From an uncultured Bacteroidales bacterium (lineage in GTDB: Bacteria; Bacteroidota; Bacteroidia; Bacteroidales; UBA932), in assembly GCA_934725575.1 (NCBI GenBank), contig CAKVCK010000009.1, forward strand, positions 1 through 64,000: 64,000 nt of DNA, given 5' to 3'. Below, one piece after another: positions 18,309-27,200 of this stretch (positions are counted from its first letter, which is position 1; each line of letters begins with the position of its first letter). A model generated the notes under the pieces. It searched no databases, was not told the origin of the DNA, and saw nothing but the letters and a program-made list of their open reading frames with translations. A program made the position numbers and the translations under genes.

Positions 18309-19337
18309 ATGGCAAAAGAGGTAGAGGGAAAGGCCACTGACAACAGCGCCGCAAAACTCAAGGCGTTGCAGGCCACAATCGACAAGATTGAGAAAGACTA
18401 CGGGAAAGGTACGATTATGAAGCTGGGGGAACAGCCACAATGGGACGTGCAGGTCATACCGAGCGGTTCCGTCGCGCTTGACCACGCGCTCGGGATAGGA
18501 GGTTATCCGCGCGGAAGGATCGTGGAGATCTACGGTCCGGAATCCAGCGGTAAGACCACTCTGGCGATCCATGCGATAGCCGAGGCACAGAAACAGGGCG
18601 GCATCGCGGCGATGATCGACGCTGAGCACGCATTCGACAGAACTTACGCGAAGGCTCTGGGGGTTAACCTTGAGACTTTGCTCATCTCACAGCCGGACAA
18701 CGGCGAACAGGCGCTTGAGATCGCCGACAACCTGATCCGTTCGGGAGCCATTGACATTGTGGTGGTTGACTCTGTCGCCGCGCTGACTCCGAAAGCCGAG
18801 ATCGAGGGCGAGATGGGTGACAACAAGGTCGGCCTCCAGGCAAGGCTTATGAGCCAGGCGCTGAGGAAGCTGACGGCGAACATCTCCAAGACGAACACCT
18901 GCTGCATATTCATCAACCAGCTGAGGGAGAAGATCGGCGTGATGTTCGGCAACCCGGAGACCACGACCGGTGGAAACGCTTTGAAGTTCTACGCCTCAGT
19001 CCGCATAGACGTGCGCAAGACCACCCAGCTCAAGGACGGCGACGAGGCACTCGGCAACCGCACCCGCGTCAAGGTGGTGAAGAACAAGATGGCTCCGCCT
19101 TTCAAGAAGGCCGAGTTCGACATCGTGTTCGGCGAGGGCATCTCACACGCCGGCGAGATCCTTGACCTTGGCGTTGAATATGGCATCGTGGGCAAGAGCG
19201 GATCCTGGTTCAGCTACGGCGACCAGAAACTGGCCCAGGGACGCGAGGCCACCAAGCAGCTTCTCAAGGACAACCAGGAACTCTGCGACGAGATCGAGGC
19301 AAAGGTACGCGAGGCTTTGAAGAACGTGAAGGACTAA
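18309..19337 (+). CDS. recA: Recombinase RecA
   Basis: A 342-residue RecA: Walker A GPESSGKTT near 72-80, Walker B VVVDSVAAL, DNA-binding loop region EGEMGDNKVGLQARLMSQ, and the second loop around FGNPETTTGGNALKFY. There is no intein. Its stop codon overlaps the stop of the convergent thymidine kinase gene by 2 bases (genes overlap by 4), so the two transcripts must overlap. Confidence 0.97.
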   Translation: MAKEVEGKATDNSAAKLKALQATIDKIEKDYGKGTIMKLGEQPQWDVQVIPSGSVALDHALGIGGYPRGRIVEIYGPESSGKTTLAIHAIAEAQKQGGIAAMIDAEHAFDRTYAKALGVNLETLLISQPDNGEQALEIADNLIRSGAIDIVVVDSVAALTPKAEIEGEMGDNKVGLQARLMSQALRKLTANISKTNTCCIFINQLREKIGVMFGNPETTTGGNALKFYASVRIDVRKTTQLKDGDEALGNRTRVKVVKNKMAPPFKKAEFDIVFGEGISHAGEILDLGVEYGIVGKSGSWFSYGDQKLAQGREATKQLLKDNQELCDEIEAKVREALKNVKD

Positions 19338-19912
19338 GCCTCACGTTCCCCGGCGATCGCCTTGTTGTAACATTCACGGCACAACGGCTCGTAGGCGTCC
19401 TTCTCTCCAAGGACCACGAGCTCGGTGCTGTGTGATAATCTATGTGAGTGGTTGGCAAGGTTACCGCACCTGACGCAGATAGCGTGGACTTTCCGGACTT
19501 CCTCCGCGACCGCCATCAGGTAAGGCATAGGACCGAAAGGTTTTCCGAGGAAATCGGTGTCAAGGCCGGCGATGATCACACGGATTCCCCTGTTGGCAAG
19601 TTCCTGGGCCACTTCCACAAGCGACATATCATAGAACTGGGCCTCGTCAATCCCGACGACCTGCACATCCGGACCGACGTTCAGCATCTCTTTCGGATCC
19701 TTCACGGAATGGCAAGGGATCTTGTGGAAGTCGTGCGAGACGACGTCATCCTCTGAATATCTCGTGTCGATTGTCGGCTTGAAGATCTCGATCCTGAGGT
19801 TGGCGAACCTGGCTCTGCGGATCCTGCGGATCAGTTCCTCTGTCTTGCCGGAGAACATTGATCCACAAATGACTTCAATACATCCGGATTTTTTTATGTT
19901 TTCTGAAAACAT
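19334..19912 (-). CDS. tdk: Thymidine kinase (type II)
   Basis: A 192-residue enzyme that phosphorylates thymidine. It has the P-loop CGSMFSGKTEEL, the DEAQF motif in VVGIDEAQFYD, and zinc-binding cysteine pairs CVRC and CREC near the C-terminus. A -7-like TATCTTTG lies on the minus strand at 20000-19993. Confidence 0.95.
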   Translation of the reverse strand: MFSENIKKSGCIEVICGSMFSGKTEELIRRIRRARFANLRIEIFKPTIDTRYSEDDVVSHDFHKIPCHSVKDPKEMLNVGPDVQVVGIDEAQFYDMSLVEVAQELANRGIRVIIAGLDTDFLGKPFGPMPYLMAVAEEVRKVHAICVRCGNLANHSHRLSHSTELVVLGEKDAYEPLCRECYNKAIAGEREA

Positions 19913-20008
19913 TTCGTTAGATTTGTTGAAATAATCAATAACACTCGCAAACCTTGCGGCACGGCATTGTCTCCGCCCTTTGGTTTGTCAGGCAAAGATA
20001 ATATTTTT

Positions 20009-21055
20009 ATGGGAAACATCGACGAAAAAAGGCTTTCCGGGCTGCTGGAAAGAATTGGCAATATGAAGGCGGAGCTTGATGCTCTTGAAAATGAGGTTCG
20101 TGCGCTTGGCGAGATCACTGACCTTGCAGGGGAGACCGCAGAACCGGCGGAAGTTCCGGTCGCTGAGCCTGTCGAAGTGGCTGTTCCGACTGAAGTCTCC
20201 TCCACGCCAATAGACGATGCGCCGATAGAAATCGACATCCAGGACATCGACATTCCGCCTATCGTTGAAGATCCGGCGGCGGAGTACACCGTTGCTTCAG
20301 TGGTTGGTGAGCCTAGCCGAACCACAGGCTCAGCGACCGAGAATATTCCTATCCCGGAGCCGAGAGCCCAGGTCGCAGAGCCGACATTTCCGACCTCTGA
20401 GCCCGATTCCCCGGTCACTGAGCCTGTAGAAGCGACCACGGAAAGCAAAACTCCGGCCACTGAGCCCGTTGTAGTTACAACTCCGGCCACTGAACCAGCC
20501 ACAGAAATCGAAAATCCGGTCGCTGAGCCTGTCGAAGCGATATCCGAAAGACCGGAAAGTCCAATCACCCAGTCTGTCGAAACTGCCACAGATCCGGCCA
20601 CCGAACCCATCGAGGCCGCGGTTCCGTCAGAAAGTCAGCCTATGGACGACCTCCCATTCGGAGATGACCTTCCTATGGAGACAGAGGATGAGCCGCTGTT
20701 CCAAACCGATGAGGCAGAGCTGCCTCATAAGCCAAGAAAGGCTATCGTGGACAGCACCAAAGCCGAGACCGCGGTTATGGACGTGATGGCCGACAACCAG
20801 GCCTGGAGGACAGACCGCCCTGGGCTTCAGGTCAAGAACGTCATCAGTGCCATCTCGCTGAACGACAGAGTTCTGCTGATCAATGTGCTGTTCAAAGAGG
20901 ATCCTCTGCTGTTCCAAAACACGATCAGCGCATTCAACGCGATGACAACCCTTGACGAGGCCGTTGCGTACATCCAGACGAACTTTCCGGAATGGGATCT
21001 GAACTCGGAGCCTGTCTATAGGCTGATGATGGCCGTGCGCAGAAAACTTCGTTAG
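20009..21055 (+). CDS. Hypothetical protein with Glu/Pro-rich repeat linker and conserved C-terminal domain
   Basis: 348 residues, function unknown. Residues 1-35 look like a short coiled coil (LLERIGNMKAELDALENEV). Residues about 45-210 are low complexity, rich in Glu, Pro, Thr and Ala, with recurring AEPVEV/TEPVEA units. The last 100 residues are an ordered domain (KNVISAISLNDRVLLINVLF, LDEAVAYIQTNFPEWD, VYRLMMAVRRK) that I believe recurs in Bacteroidota hypothetical proteins. The DNA under the linker is several degenerate copies, in both orientations, of the dispersed palindromic element. The ATG at 20009 is chosen because the upstream extension is unlike the rest. Confidence 0.7.
   Translation: MGNIDEKRLSGLLERIGNMKAELDALENEVRALGEITDLAGETAEPAEVPVAEPVEVAVPTEVSSTPIDDAPIEIDIQDIDIPPIVEDPAAEYTVASVVGEPSRTTGSATENIPIPEPRAQVAEPTFPTSEPDSPVTEPVEATTESKTPATEPVVVTTPATEPATEIENPVAEPVEAISERPESPITQSVETATDPATEPIEAAVPSESQPMDDLPFGDDLPMETEDEPLFQTDEAELPHKPRKAIVDSTKAETAVMDVMADNQAWRTDRPGLQVKNVISAISLNDRVLLINVLFKEDPLLFQNTISAFNAMTTLDEAVAYIQTNFPEWDLNSEPVYRLMMAVRRKLR
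20156..20621. repeat. Cluster of palindromic-element copies inside a coding region
   Basis: Good copies are at 20156-20181, 20411-20436 and 20516-20541 (CCGGTCGCTGAGCCTG then TCGAAG or a close variant) and, reversed, within 20306-20341. Decayed copies lie at about 20453-20504, 20562-20586 and 20594-20621. They encode the EPVE-type repeats of the 348-residue protein. Confidence 0.65.
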
Positions 21056-21143
21056 AATCTCACGCAAGGGAAGCCGTCAATTGACGGGCCCCACAATAAC
21101 CTCAAACCAGGACACTCTATCCATTTAGGTCAAAAAACAGACT

Positions 21144-21854
21144 ATGCCAGGAATCCTTTACATAGTGCCGACCCCTGTCGGAAATCTGGACGATATGACT
21201 TTCAGGGCTGTCCAGGTGCTGAAAGACGCTGATCTGATCCTTGCGGAGGACACAAGGACCAGCAGCGTCCTGCTTCACCGCTACGACATCCACGGCAAAC
21301 TCCAGTCGCATCACAAGTTCAACGAGCACCAGACCGCCGAGATGATCAAGGAACGGATCCTCGGAGGATTGAATGTCGCCCTGATCAGCGACGCTGGCAC
21401 TCCGGGAATATCCGACCCGGGCTTCCTGCTTGCGAGAACCTGCGCCGCCGAAGGAATCGAAGTGCAGACTCTTCCCGGAGCCACGGCCTGCATCCCGGCG
21501 ATAGTCTCCTCCGGCCTGCCTTGCGACCGCTTCTGCTTCGAGGGTTTCCTACCTGTGAAGAAAGGCCGCCAGACCTTACTGAAAACCCTTGCGGAGGAGC
21601 CCAGAACGATGATTTTCTACGAATCACCTTACAGATTGGTTAAAACCCTCGACCAGTTCATTGAATATTTCGGAGCGGACCGCGAATGCTCCGTGGCAAG
21701 GGAAATCTCCAAGATTCACGAGGAACACAGGCGCGGAACGCTCGCGGAAGTGTCTGCGTGGTACAAGGAGCACGAACCTAAAGGAGAGATCGTCATCGTC
21801 GTCGCCGGCGCTCCGTCCGAGAAGAAAAAGCGCAAATCCGAGGCGGAAGAGTAA
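21144..21854 (+). CDS. rsmI: 16S rRNA (cytidine-1402 2'-O)-methyltransferase
   Basis: A 236-residue tetrapyrrole-methylase-fold enzyme. It begins LYIVPTPVGNLDDMT and shows LILAEDTRTS, LISDAGTPGISDPGF and LPGATACIPAIVSSGLP, which are diagnostic for RsmI. It ends in a basic tail (EKKKRKSEAEE). A monocistronic position is likely. Confidence 0.96.
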   Translation: MPGILYIVPTPVGNLDDMTFRAVQVLKDADLILAEDTRTSSVLLHRYDIHGKLQSHHKFNEHQTAEMIKERILGGLNVALISDAGTPGISDPGFLLARTCAAEGIEVQTLPGATACIPAIVSSGLPCDRFCFEGFLPVKKGRQTLLKTLAEEPRTMIFYESPYRLVKTLDQFIEYFGADRECSVAREISKIHEEHRRGTLAEVSAWYKEHEPKGEIVIVVAGAPSEKKKRKSEAEE

Positions 21855-21944
21855 TTGATGAATATGTCCGCCCGGTTCTCAAACAATCCTTTTTAATCCA
21901 AGAATATTTCCTTATGACCTGAACCAGAATTTTTTCCGAATATT

Positions 21945-23000
21945 ATGAAAGACTTCAACTCCAACAAGGATGGCAAAAGGCCGTCCGCTTCATTCGTCGT
22001 CGGGGCGGTGGCCCTGCTGTTTCTCATTGTCGGCTATCAGGCGGCGCTGTTCATCCACAAGGCATCTGTCGCAAGGATCATCGCGAATTATGACGAGCCG
22101 GACACCGTGTTCGTTTACACTTCCGGGGACTCGCGCGAAGCGGTTACCGATATGCCGGACGCTTCGGCAGGCTCAGCGACCGATCGGTACAGGAAAAAGC
22201 CTTCTGGTGTACCAAACGCATCCGGAAAGGCATTTGGTACAGGAAACGGCACTTTGGCGTACAAATCGGCGGACAGCCAAGGGAACAACGAACTTGTCGC
22301 AGAGTCTGCCGAAGCGAAGTATAAGACCGGCACATACCGAAAAAATTCCGAACATTCCGCTCAAGTCGAGCAAATCAGACGACACTACACTCCGAGAAAG
22401 TACGAGAGTTTCCGCTTCGATCCGAACACGGTAAGCATTGACGACCTGATGCGGCTGGGCTTCACTCAAAAACAGGCACAGTCTATTGACAACTACCGCA
22501 AAAAAGGCGGCAGGTTCCGCCGCAAGAGCGATTTCGCAAAGTCATACGTGGTGGAGGATTCCGTTTACAGAAGGTTGGAAAAGTTCATCAGCATCCCGAA
22601 GATCGACCTCAACACGGCCGACTCGGTGACTTTTATGACACTTCCGGGGATCGGCAAGTTCTTCGCCGGCAAGATGGTGTCTTACCGTCAGGAACTGGGA
22701 GGATATTCCTACCCGGAGCAGTTGATGGACATCTGGCACTTTGACCAGGAAAAGTTCGACAACCTAAAAGACCTCATCAAGGTGGGCACAACGTCCACAG
22801 GGGCATATCCATTGTGGTCGCTGCCGGAAAGCGGGCTCGCCAGACACCCTTACATCGGGAAAAGGGCCGCAAGAGGAATTGTGATATTCAGAGATAACTC
22901 GCCACGAGGCGAATGGAAGGTCGAGAATCTGATAAAGGCTGGCATATTGCCCGCGGACAAAGGAGAAAAACTTGCGAAATGCCGCATCGCAGCCCCATAG
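21945..23000 (+). CDS. ComEA-like helix-hairpin-helix protein with one membrane anchor
   Basis: A 351-residue protein with a single transmembrane segment at about 17-36, then an extracytoplasmic low-complexity linker (about 55-150), then several helix-hairpin-helix DNA-binding motifs: IDDLMRLGFTQKQAQSI, then IDLNTADSVTFMTLPGIG with SYRQELGGY, and a third near RHPYIGKRAARGIVIFR. It resembles ComEA, the periplasmic DNA receptor of natural transformation, but is longer. The linker DNA carries nested inverted repeats (22161-22316). If it binds incoming DNA it belongs with the GAATAT pattern described in the findings; that link is speculative. Confidence 0.8.
   Translation: MKDFNSNKDGKRPSASFVVGAVALLFLIVGYQAALFIHKASVARIIANYDEPDTVFVYTSGDSREAVTDMPDASAGSATDRYRKKPSGVPNASGKAFGTGNGTLAYKSADSQGNNELVAESAEAKYKTGTYRKNSEHSAQVEQIRRHYTPRKYESFRFDPNTVSIDDLMRLGFTQKQAQSIDNYRKKGGRFRRKSDFAKSYVVEDSVYRRLEKFISIPKIDLNTADSVTFMTLPGIGKFFAGKMVSYRQELGGYSYPEQLMDIWHFDQEKFDNLKDLIKVGTTSTGAYPLWSLPESGLARHPYIGKRAARGIVIFRDNSPRGEWKVENLIKAGILPADKGEKLAKCRIAAP
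22161..22316. repeat. Nested inverted repeats inside the HHH protein gene
   Basis: 22161-22183 (GCTTCGGCAGG then CTCAGCGACCG) is inverted relative to 22296-22316 (GTCGCAGAGTC then TGCCGAAGCG). Inside lies a perfect 9-base inverted repeat, TGTACCAAA (22208-22216) and TTTGGTACA (22233-22241). All of it is read in frame as the linker of the protein. Confidence 0.65.
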
Positions 23001-23088
23001 AAACGAAGTGTTTTTGAGGAATATCATTAAGGACATCGCAAAAAAGGATATTTTTAGTGAATATTAACATATTCAAGGAAGAAAATAT

Positions 23089-23119
23089 TTTGCTTTTTGC
23101 GGCAAAAGACTTAAATTTG
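23089..23119 (+). promoter_or_regulatory. Promoter of rpmH
   Basis: TTTG at 23089-23092, exactly 19 bases of spacer, then TAAATTTG at 23112-23119: a textbook Bacteroidota primary-sigma promoter. The ribosomal protein start follows 35 bases later. Confidence 0.8.
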
Positions 23120-23154
23120 CAGTCCGTTTTGGAAAATATAAAAAATAAGAAGAT

Positions 23155-23307
23155 ATGAAAAGGACATTTCAACCATCCAGACGCAAGCGCGTGAACAAGC
23201 ACGGATTCCGTGAAAGAATGGCAACCGCCAATGGTCGCCGCGTACTCGCTTCCCGTCGCCGTCACGGACGCAAAAAGCTGACTGTATCATCTGAGGACAG
23301 ATGGTAA
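23155..23307 (+). CDS. rpmH: 50S ribosomal protein bL34
   Basis: A 50-residue very basic protein starting MKRTFQPSRRKRVNKHGF, with RMATANGRRVLASRRRHGR and then KKLTVSSEDRW, the unmistakable bL34 sequence with a short C-terminal extension. It sits between a perfect promoter and a terminator, so it is a single-gene transcript. In many bacteria rpmH lies beside dnaA or rnpA; here neither is present. Confidence 0.97.
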   Translation: MKRTFQPSRRKRVNKHGFRERMATANGRRVLASRRRHGRKKLTVSSEDRW

Positions 23308-23325
23308 TCCGTTAGATACCGTTTA

Positions 23326-23354
23326 GGGCAGGTCGGTAAGGCCTGCCTTTTTTG
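23326..23354 (+). terminator. Terminator after rpmH
   Basis: GGCAGG (23327-23332) pairs with CCTGCC (23342-23347), followed by a run of T residues to about 23353. Confidence 0.8.
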
Positions 23355-23375
23355 TTTTCCGGAAAAAGTATTCAA

Positions 23376-23810
23376 ATGGACATTGACGAGAAATATATGA
23401 CCGAGGCCTTGAAAGAGGCGCGGACAGCTTTCGACGAGGATGAGATTCCGATCGGGGCGGTCGTGGTGTGCAGAGGCAGGATCATAGGCAAAGGGCATAA
23501 TATGACCGAAAGGCTTCACGACCCGACCGCACACGCCGAGATGATAGCCATCACGGCGGCGACGGAAGCTATGGGCGGGAAATATCTCAATGACTGCACA
23601 CTGTATGTCACCGTGGAGCCTTGTCCGATGTGCTCCGGGGCGCTCAACTGGGCACAGATAGGCAGGATCGTTTACGGGGCGCTTGACCCGAAAAGAGGTT
23701 ACTCGATGTTCACCCCGTCTCTCCTTCATCCGAAGACAGAGGTTCAGGCCGGAGTCCTTGCCGAAGAGTGCTCAGCCCTTATGCTGGACTTTTTCAAGGG
23801 TAAACGATAG
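23376..23810 (+). CDS. tadA: tRNA-specific adenosine deaminase
   Basis: A 144-residue CDA-fold zinc deaminase. It has DPTAHAEMIAI with the zinc His and catalytic Glu, and VEPCPMCSGAL with the two zinc Cys. This fits TadA, which makes inosine at tRNA position 34; guanine deaminase-type relatives cannot be fully excluded. I start at the ATG at 23376, since the upstream eight codons overlap the rpmH terminator. Confidence 0.9.
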   Translation: MDIDEKYMTEALKEARTAFDEDEIPIGAVVVCRGRIIGKGHNMTERLHDPTAHAEMIAITAATEAMGGKYLNDCTLYVTVEPCPMCSGALNWAQIGRIVYGALDPKRGYSMFTPSLLHPKTEVQAGVLAEECSALMLDFFKGKR

Positions 23811-23812
23811 CC

Positions 23813-24553
23813 TTACACCACGATTCCGGAATACGACTCGCAGACGGTCCGGTAACTTTCAAGATTGCCGATGTCGTAACGCCGTCCCGGCATCTCCATA
23901 GCGTGTACGGGTGCCTGTGCGCAAAGCCAGGCGATGTAGCTGCCAGGCGCGTCAGTGCCACAGCCGGCGGCGATTCCGGAAGGAATCAGGCGGGCATCCT
24001 TGCGGGTGTAAAAGTAAAATGGAGGACAGCACCAATGCGAACGGGGCTCGGACGGCTTCTCGACCATATTCAGAACCTTATCGTCCGAATCCACTTCGAC
24101 GACTCCGCATTTGTGCAGCCGTTCCTCTGACGGCTCGTTGTAACGCATTATGCAAGACGAGCCTTTGGAACGGGCATATTCAATAAAAGCTACAAGACTG
24201 AAATCCAAGACATTGTCTCCTGCTATGACCAGTATGTCATCATCGAAGGACAAAGCGTCGATGGCGAATTGGATGTCCTTGACAGCTCCAAGGCGGGTCT
24301 CATTGGTCGAGGTTCCGTCATCCACCACCGAGATTTTGTCATCAGGACGGCCAGCGGCCCATTGCCGGAAATGCCCGGCGAACTTATGGTTCGTCACAAC
24401 GGCATATTCATCGACAAGTCCGGGCGTGCGGATGTCGTCCACAAGCCAGTCCAGTATTGTTTTCCCTTTCACGTCAAGGAGCGGTTTCGGGAAATTCTCA
24501 GTCAAGGGATAAAGCCGTGTCGCATAGCCGGCCGCAAGAATCAAACACTTCAT
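23813..24553 (-). CDS. Sugar-phosphate nucleotidyltransferase
   Basis: A 246-residue NTP-transferase. The N-terminus LILAAGYATRLYPLT with FPKPLLDVKGKTILDW is the nucleotide-binding signature, and VIAGDNVLDFSL is the metal-site region. It resembles glucose-1-phosphate thymidylyl/uridylyltransferases but is short, with no C-terminal left-handed helix. Its start overlaps the stop of the galactokinase-family gene by 4 bases, so the two probably work in sequence: sugar to sugar-1-phosphate to NDP-sugar. Confidence 0.82.
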   Translation of the reverse strand: MKCLILAAGYATRLYPLTENFPKPLLDVKGKTILDWLVDDIRTPGLVDEYAVVTNHKFAGHFRQWAAGRPDDKISVVDDGTSTNETRLGAVKDIQFAIDALSFDDDILVIAGDNVLDFSLVAFIEYARSKGSSCIMRYNEPSEERLHKCGVVEVDSDDKVLNMVEKPSEPRSHWCCPPFYFYTRKDARLIPSGIAAGCGTDAPGSYIAWLCAQAPVHAMEMPGRRYDIGNLESYRTVCESYSGIVV

Positions 24554-25722
24554 ATCTTCACCCCGTCCGCGCTATGACAGATGTAGGCCGAATAATGTCC
24601 CTTCAAATCAGGGAACTCGGCAAGATACTCTGTCTCAACCTTTTTGACTATGCTCTCACGCATAGTCGGATCTATTATCGCCATACAGCACCCTTTGAAT
24701 CCGGCCCCGCTGAAACGACCTCCGTAAATGCCGTCCGTGCGGGTCATAATGTCATAGATCTTCTTGAGCTCTGGAGAGCCGGTCTCCCAGTTCTCGATCG
24801 AGGACCTGCCGCTCTCAAAACTCAAACGGCCATATTCCTCGATGTCTCCCCTCCTCCAAGCTTCCGCACCGCGCTGGACACGGTCATATTCAGTGTACCA
24901 ATGCTCCGCGCGCTTGCGCCAGTTGTCCGGGAGGCGGTTTTCATATTTTCTGAACACCTCGACCGGGACATCCCGAAGATTGGTTTCCCCGAACTTACCG
25001 TAGTCCATTCCGGCGTAGGCCTTCAGAGCGTATGCGGCACTGCGGCACTCGTCCACACGCATATTGAATTTGCTTCCGGTGAGAGTGCGTTCCACTCCGC
25101 TGAAGAAAATCGCAATGTCGTAAGGCTTCATCGCCGGGGATGTCGGGATCAGCTCATAGCTGTCATCCTTGGTGTCAAGATAGAGAAGATGATCCTTCTT
25201 GGAATAGACCTCGCAGCTTTGGTCAAGCTTGCCGCAGGAGACTCCGACATATTCATTCTCAGCGGCTTTGGCCGTCAGAATCAGTTCCTTGTCGGTCAGG
25301 TGAAGGCCATTGACCGTGCACAAGGCTTTCAGGAAAGCGATTATGACCGCGGCGGAGGAAGACAGCCCACCGATAGGAAGGGATCCCTCTATCACTCCGC
25401 TCAAGCCCACCCGCAACGGAAGCAACGCACCCAGCTGGGCTGTGGCTCCTCGAAGGTAATCGGCCCAATCGTTCTGCCTTTCCTCCGGAACTGCACTGAC
25501 GTGCCACTGGGCACGCTTGCGGAATTGAAGCGATGACAACTCAATGACACCGTTCCTTTTCGGAGCGAAAGCGATGTGAATGCCTTTGTCTATGGCAAAG
25601 CCGGTCACTTTTCCAAGTTGGTGGTCAGAGTGCGCCCCGATCGGACAGACTCGGTAAGGACAGAACGAGAGCCCTTCCGGCTCCCGTCCATAGATGTCCC
25701 TGAATTTCTGCTCGCAGGTCAT
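24550..25722 (-). CDS. GHMP kinase, galacturonokinase-like
   Basis: A 390-residue galactokinase-family sugar kinase. The substrate segment reads PYRVCPIGAHSDHQLG rather than the galactokinase form with GEHTDYNGG. The ATP motif is PIGGLSSSAAV, and the C-terminal part has SSIENWETGSPEL and YGGRFSGAGFKGCC. From memory, these features resemble plant galacturonokinase more than GalK. Its coupling to a nucleotidyltransferase, and a UDP-uronate epimerase elsewhere in the window, fit uronic-acid activation. The exact substrate is inference. Confidence 0.78.
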   Translation of the reverse strand: MTCEQKFRDIYGREPEGLSFCPYRVCPIGAHSDHQLGKVTGFAIDKGIHIAFAPKRNGVIELSSLQFRKRAQWHVSAVPEERQNDWADYLRGATAQLGALLPLRVGLSGVIEGSLPIGGLSSSAAVIIAFLKALCTVNGLHLTDKELILTAKAAENEYVGVSCGKLDQSCEVYSKKDHLLYLDTKDDSYELIPTSPAMKPYDIAIFFSGVERTLTGSKFNMRVDECRSAAYALKAYAGMDYGKFGETNLRDVPVEVFRKYENRLPDNWRKRAEHWYTEYDRVQRGAEAWRRGDIEEYGRLSFESGRSSIENWETGSPELKKIYDIMTRTDGIYGGRFSGAGFKGCCMAIIDPTMRESIVKKVETEYLAEFPDLKGHYSAYICHSADGVKI

Positions 25723-25740
25723 AAGCCTCCCGATTTACAT

Positions 25741-27075
25741 TTAGAGTCTTGCCTGAAGAGCCTTGCCCTGCTCCTCGTAGCCAGGCTTGCCAAGAAGAGC
25801 GAACATATTCTTTTTATATGCCTCCACGCCTGGCTGGTTGAACGGATTCACACCGAGAACGTAGGCGCTGACTCCGCAGGCATATTCAAAGAAATAGAAC
25901 AGGCCGCCGAGGTTGAAAGCGTTGATCTTCTCGATGGAGACCTCAAGCTGAGGAACGCCGCCGTCAATGTGAGCGAGTTTCGTTCCGAGCTGGGCCATAG
26001 CGTTGCAATGCTCCACGTGCTGTCCGGCAAGGTAGTTGAGCTGGTCAAGATTCTGCTCGTCGCTTCCGATCACAACCTCACGGTTGCTCTTCTCGATGTT
26101 GACCACGGTCTCGAACACGATCCTGTCACCGTCCTGGATGAACTGTCCCATAGAGTGAAGGTCGGTGGTAAAGTTAACGGATGCAGGGAAGATTCCCTTG
26201 AGATCCTTGCCCTCGGACTCTCCGTAGAGCTGCTTCCACCATTCGCCAAGGTACTGGAACTTAGGATTATAAGCCACCAGGATCTCGACTTTCTTTCCAA
26301 GTTTTGAATATAGGAGGTTTCTCATCGCGGCGTACTGTACGGCCGGATTCTCCTCGCCTTTGACAGCAAGGGCCTTCTCCATCTCAACGGCTCCGGCAAG
26401 CATCTCACGGACATCGAATCCGGCGAGAACGATAGGCAGGAGTCCTACAGGAGTGAGCACAGAGAAACGGCCTCCGACATTGTCCGGAACGACGAACGTC
26501 TTGTATCCCTCCTGTGTGGAAAGTGTCTTGAGGGCACCCTTATGGGCATCGGTGATGGCTACGATCCTCTCGGAAGCATCCTTATAATTCTTCTCGATGT
26601 GCTCTTTCACGATTCTGAAAGCGACTGCCGGCTCAGTGGTGGTTCCGGATTTGGAGATCACTACCGTGGCGACATTCCTCTCGGCCACGAGGTCCATAAG
26701 TTCAGCGAGATATTCCTCGGAAAGGTTGTTTCCGGCGAACACTACCTCAGGAGCGTCTTTCGCTCCACCCAGCTGCTTGGCGAAATTGTGGGAAAGGGCC
26801 TCGATGGCGCAGCGGGCTCCAAGATAGGATCCTCCGATACCGATCACAACGACAAGATTAACACCTTTGGCCTTCCAATCGTCACGGATGGCCTCGCACT
26901 CATTGACAAGCGAGTCAGGTGTCTGTGACGGCAGATGCTTCCAACCCAGGAAGTCGTTGCCGGCTCCCGTCTCGCTTTCAAGGACATCAAACGCCTGCAG
27001 GGCCTTGCCGACATATTCTTTGTAGTCAGCATCATTCACAAAAGAGGAGCATCCTCCCAAATTCACTTTGACCAT
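25741..27075 (-). CDS. pgi: Glucose-6-phosphate isomerase
   Basis: A 444-residue enzyme interconverting glucose-6-phosphate and fructose-6-phosphate. Signatures: VVIGIGGSYLGARCAIEAL, VVISKSGTTTEPAVAFR, GGRFSVLTPVGLLP and the C-terminal NPFNQPGVEAYKKNM. The start at 27075 (ATG within GAATATG) gives the usual Bacteroidota length; 19 extra codons upstream are not typical. Confidence 0.96.
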   Translation of the reverse strand: MVKVNLGGCSSFVNDADYKEYVGKALQAFDVLESETGAGNDFLGWKHLPSQTPDSLVNECEAIRDDWKAKGVNLVVVIGIGGSYLGARCAIEALSHNFAKQLGGAKDAPEVVFAGNNLSEEYLAELMDLVAERNVATVVISKSGTTTEPAVAFRIVKEHIEKNYKDASERIVAITDAHKGALKTLSTQEGYKTFVVPDNVGGRFSVLTPVGLLPIVLAGFDVREMLAGAVEMEKALAVKGEENPAVQYAAMRNLLYSKLGKKVEILVAYNPKFQYLGEWWKQLYGESEGKDLKGIFPASVNFTTDLHSMGQFIQDGDRIVFETVVNIEKSNREVVIGSDEQNLDQLNYLAGQHVEHCNAMAQLGTKLAHIDGGVPQLEVSIEKINAFNLGGLFYFFEYACGVSAYVLGVNPFNQPGVEAYKKNMFALLGKPGYEEQGKALQARL

Positions 27076-27142
27076 ATTCTTCAAAATTAAGGTTAAACGT
27101 TCGTCTGAAGCGGCCTTGCGCGGCCCCTTCATATACAGTCTG

Positions 27143-27172
27143 CAAAAATAACCATTTTCGGCTAAAAATCAA
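27143..27172 (-). promoter_or_regulatory. Promoter of pgi
   Basis: On the minus strand TTG at 27172-27170, 19 bases, then TATTTTTG at 27150-27143, matching the Bacteroidota consensus. The leader would be about 60 bases. Confidence 0.65.
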
Positions 27173-27200
27173 GCGGGTAGGAAGGGGTTTTGCTTTCCGA

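Noticed and set aside
20009..21055. Surface adhesin with Pro-rich wall-spanning region
   Set aside because: There is no signal peptide or membrane segment. The Pro/Glu repeats are better explained by the palindromic DNA element.
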